From positions 35,167,733-35,231,732 of the forward strand of contig CATQJL010000305.1 of NCBI GenBank assembly GCA_958299035.1: DNA of 64,000 nt, read 5' to 3'. This document shows positions 61,370-64,000 of this stretch, in pieces; position 1 is the stretch's first letter, and each line of letters starts with the position of its first letter. The DNA comes from Cylicocyclus nassatus (lineage: Eukaryota; Nematoda; Chromadorea; Rhabditida; Strongylidae). The translations under genes and the position numbers were made by a program. The notes under the pieces were generated by a model. That model saw only the letters and a list, made by a program, of their open reading frames with translations, searched no databases and was not told where the DNA came from.

Positions 61370-62501
61370 ATTGTTTGCCAGCGAATTCGGACAGCAGCAC
61401 ATGAACTGTAGCATCAACGGCATCGTTTGCCATTGTTTGCCAGCGAATTCGGACAGCAGCACACGAGCTGTAGCATCAACGGCATCGTTTGCCATTGTTT
61501 GCCAGCGAATTCGGACAGCAGCACACGAGCTGTAGCATCAAAGGCATCGTATGCCATTGTTTGCCAGCGAATTCGGACAGCAGCACACGAGCTGTTGCAT
61601 CAGTGGCAATTGTTTGCCAGCGAATTTGGACAGCAGCACACGAACTGTAGCATCAACGGCATCGTTTGCCATTGTTTGCCAGCGAATTCGGACAGCAGCA
61701 CACGAGCTGTAGCATCAACGGCATCGTTTGCCATTGTTTGCCAGCGAATTCGGACAGCCACACACGAGCTGTTGCATCAGTGGCAATTGTTTGCCAGCGA
61801 ATTCGGACAGCAGCATAAGAACTGTAGCATCAACGGCATCGTTTGCCATTGTTTGCCAGCGAATTCGGACAGCCACCCACGAACTGTAGCATCAACGGCA
61901 TCGTTTGCCATTGTTTGCCAGCGAATTCGGACAGCAGCACACGAGCTGTTGCATCAACGGCACCGTTTGCCATTGTTTGCCAGCGAGTTCGGACAGCAGC
62001 ACACGAGCTGTAGCATCAACGGCATCGTTTGCCATTGTTTGCCAGCGAATTCGGACAGCAGCACACGAGCTGTAGCATCAACGGCATCGTTTGCCATTGT
62101 TTGCCAGCGAATTCGGACAGCAGCACACGAGCTGTTGCATCAGTGGCAATTGTTTGCCAGCGAGATCGGACAGCAGCACACGAGCTGTAGCGTCAACGGC
62201 ATCGTTTGCCAGCGAATTCGGACAGCAGCACACAAGCTGTAGCATCAACGGCATCGTTTGCCATTGTTTGCCAGCGAATTTGGACAGCAGCACACGAGCT
62301 GTTGCATCAGTGGCATCGTTTGCCATTGTTTGCCAGCGAATTCGGACAGCAGCACACGAGCTGTTGCATCAGTGGCAATTGTTTGCCAGCGAATTCGGAC
62401 AGCAGCACACGAGCTGTAGCATCAAAGGCATCGTTTGCCATCGTTTGCCAGCGAATTCGGACAGCCACTCACGAACTGTAGCATCAACGGCATCGTTTGC
62501 C
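61370..62501. repeat. Array 2 1132-bp tandem duplication, copy 1
   Basis: Every monomer variant from about 61370 recurs 1132 bp later, including acatgaac (61399/62531), cagcataagaac, ccacccacg, gcgagttcgg, gcgagatcgg and cacacaagctg. The only difference I saw is C at 61963 against T at 63095. The left edge is blurred by shared monomer sequence. Confidence 0.9.
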
Positions 62502-63633
62502 ATTGTTTGCCAGCGAATTCGGACAGCAGCACATGAACTGTAGCATCAACGGCATCGTTTGCCATTGTTTGCCAGCGAATTCGGACAGCAGCACACGAGC
62601 TGTAGCATCAACGGCATCGTTTGCCATTGTTTGCCAGCGAATTCGGACAGCAGCACACGAGCTGTAGCATCAAAGGCATCGTATGCCATTGTTTGCCAGC
62701 GAATTCGGACAGCAGCACACGAGCTGTTGCATCAGTGGCAATTGTTTGCCAGCGAATTTGGACAGCAGCACACGAACTGTAGCATCAACGGCATCGTTTG
62801 CCATTGTTTGCCAGCGAATTCGGACAGCAGCACACGAGCTGTAGCATCAACGGCATCGTTTGCCATTGTTTGCCAGCGAATTCGGACAGCCACACACGAG
62901 CTGTTGCATCAGTGGCAATTGTTTGCCAGCGAATTCGGACAGCAGCATAAGAACTGTAGCATCAACGGCATCGTTTGCCATTGTTTGCCAGCGAATTCGG
63001 ACAGCCACCCACGAACTGTAGCATCAACGGCATCGTTTGCCATTGTTTGCCAGCGAATTCGGACAGCAGCACACGAGCTGTTGCATCAACGGCATCGTTT
63101 GCCATTGTTTGCCAGCGAGTTCGGACAGCAGCACACGAGCTGTAGCATCAACGGCATCGTTTGCCATTGTTTGCCAGCGAATTCGGACAGCAGCACACGA
63201 GCTGTAGCATCAACGGCATCGTTTGCCATTGTTTGCCAGCGAATTCGGACAGCAGCACACGAGCTGTTGCATCAGTGGCAATTGTTTGCCAGCGAGATCG
63301 GACAGCAGCACACGAGCTGTAGCGTCAACGGCATCGTTTGCCAGCGAATTCGGACAGCAGCACACAAGCTGTAGCATCAACGGCATCGTTTGCCATTGTT
63401 TGCCAGCGAATTTGGACAGCAGCACACGAGCTGTTGCATCAGTGGCATCGTTTGCCATTGTTTGCCAGCGAATTCGGACAGCAGCACACGAGCTGTTGCA
63501 TCAGTGGCAATTGTTTGCCAGCGAATTCGGACAGCAGCACACGAGCTGTAGCATCAAAGGCATCGTTTGCCATCGTTTGCCAGCGAATTCGGACAGCCAC
63601 TCACGAACTGTAGCATCAACGGCATCGTTTGCC
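62502..63633. repeat. Array 2 1132-bp tandem duplication, copy 2
   Basis: Follows copy 1 directly. Similarity to the start of copy 1 runs on to about 63664 and ends where acacgaac replaces acatgaac. One visible mismatch in 1132 bp makes this the youngest-looking event in array 2. Confidence 0.9.
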
Positions 63634-63664
63634 ATTGTTTGCCAGCGAATTCGGACAGCAGCAC

Positions 63665-64000
63665 ACGAACTGTAGCACCAACGGCATCGTTTGCCATTGT
63701 TTGCCAGCGAATTCGGACTGCCGCTCACGAACTGTAGCATCAACGGCATCGTTTGCCATTGTTTGCCAGCGAATTCGGACAGCAGCACACGAACTGTAGC
63801 ACCAACGGCATCGTTTGCCATTGTTCAGCGAATTCGGACAGCAGCACACAAGCTGTAGCATCAACGGCATCGTTTGCCATTGTTTGCCAGCGAATTCGGA
63901 CAGCCACTCACGAACTGTAGCATCAACGGCATCGTTTGCCATTGTTTGCCAGCGAATTCGGACAGCAGCACACGAGCTGTAGCATCAAAGGCATCGTTTG
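63665..64000. repeat. Array 2 tail outside the 1132-bp duplication
   Basis: Ordinary 62-bp monomers continue to the window edge. Two private changes are visible: ggactgccgctcacg at about 63717 and a 3-bp deletion at about 63825, where ttgtttgccagcg reads ttgttcagcg. Confidence 0.9.

Larger units (their letters stand above)
56195..64000. repeat. Array 2: 62-bp satellite family (with 52/53/63-bp forms), partial at right edge
   Basis: A second tandem array unrelated to array 1. The 62-bp consensus runs gcatcaacgg, catcgtttgc, cattgtttgc, cagcgaattc, ggacagcagc, acacgagctg, ta. Three further forms recur: a 53-bp form beginning gcatcagtggcaattg, a 63-bp form of that subtype, and a 52-bp form of the main subtype. 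The tail also varies, between agcacacg, ccacacacg and ccactcacg. Nearly every monomer has the palindrome CGAATTCG, which contains an EcoRI site, and the consensus has five CpGs. All copies share one orientation; I estimate roughly 130 monomers. Both strands have medium-length open frames (up to about 400 codons) that are products of the period; I call no CDS. The array continues beyond 64000. Confidence 0.98.

Noticed and set aside
1..64000. CENP-B box (TTCG, four bases, A, two bases, CGGG)
   Set aside because: The TTCG of array 1 is followed by tgagc or taggc and that of array 2 by gacagc. Neither supplies the required A and CGGG, and the minus strand does not either.
1..64000. Repeat-induced point mutation (fungal defence) as the cause of C-to-T variants
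   Set aside because: Most monomers remain at consensus and GC is still above 50%. RIP would leave nearly all copies AT-rich with many stops on both strands.
1..64000. rRNA, tRNA, 5S or other RNA gene arrays
   Set aside because: Monomers of 20 and 62 bp are too short, and I see no conserved rRNA segment, tRNA box A/B arrangement or 5S control region.
56195..64000. EcoRI-site palindrome CGAATTCG and AGGCCT in array 1 as regulatory operators
   Set aside because: They are simply part of the consensus monomers and occur hundreds of times. They predict a restriction ladder but give no evidence of a regulatory site.

Overview
This window is satellite DNA from end to end. I found no gene, RNA gene, transposon or unique sequence that I can support. 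It holds two unrelated head-to-tail tandem arrays joined at one sharp junction. Array 1 (1-56183) is built on a 20-bp monomer. Array 2 (56195-64000, running off the right edge) is built on a 62-bp monomer with 52/53/63-bp relatives. Every monomer in each array points the same way. The host is almost certainly a eukaryote, because arrays of this size with higher-order repeat (HOR) structure are typical of centromeric, pericentromeric, subtelomeric or knob-like heterochromatin. I cannot name the taxon. GC is moderate (about 55% and 53% for the two consensus monomers) and CpG is well retained (one per 20-bp monomer, five per 62-bp monomer), so this genome region is not strongly CpG-depleted.

Array 1 contains 2811 monomers: 2804 of 20 bp, one of 19 bp and six of 14 bp, which sum exactly to 56183 bp. 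Two main monomer types alternate, A (CACTCCTTCGTGAGCCTTGA) and B (the same with TAGG in place of TGAG), plus rarer point variants. The A/B order and the rare variants act as a barcode that exposes larger duplications. There are four neighbourhoods. Domain I (about 1-19.57 kb) has a 1.66-1.68-kb HOR, a 1.92-kb tandem duplication and copies 8.4 and 10.1 kb apart. Domain II (about 19.6-29.4 kb) is a mosaic of short shuffled blocks. Domain III (about 29.4-41.1 kb) has a 1.30-kb unit and a 2.26-kb block copied 4959 bp away. Domain IV (about 41.1-56.18 kb) is marked by six copies of a 14-bp monomer and has long duplications at offsets 1660, 2114 and 1874 bp.

The minus strand of array 1 is open over very long stretches (up to 1909 codons). 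This follows from the monomer: 20 leaves remainder 2 when divided by 3 and its reverse complement has no stop in any frame, so all three minus frames read the same 20-residue peptide. Stops come almost only from a recurrent two-monomer marker carrying TTAA and TCATGA. The A/B difference changes an amino acid in every frame. I therefore treat these reading frames as by-products and call no CDS.

Array 2 shows the same behaviour at a larger period: a 10-bp internal direct repeat that is present or absent, a near-identical 1132-bp tandem duplication, and a 717-bp duplication that starts at the junction. The features most worth following are the near absence of independent indels in array 1 (two events in 56 kb), the two-step origin and spread of the 14-bp monomer, the spread of a compound signature with a homopolymer slip, and the abrupt array-array boundary.
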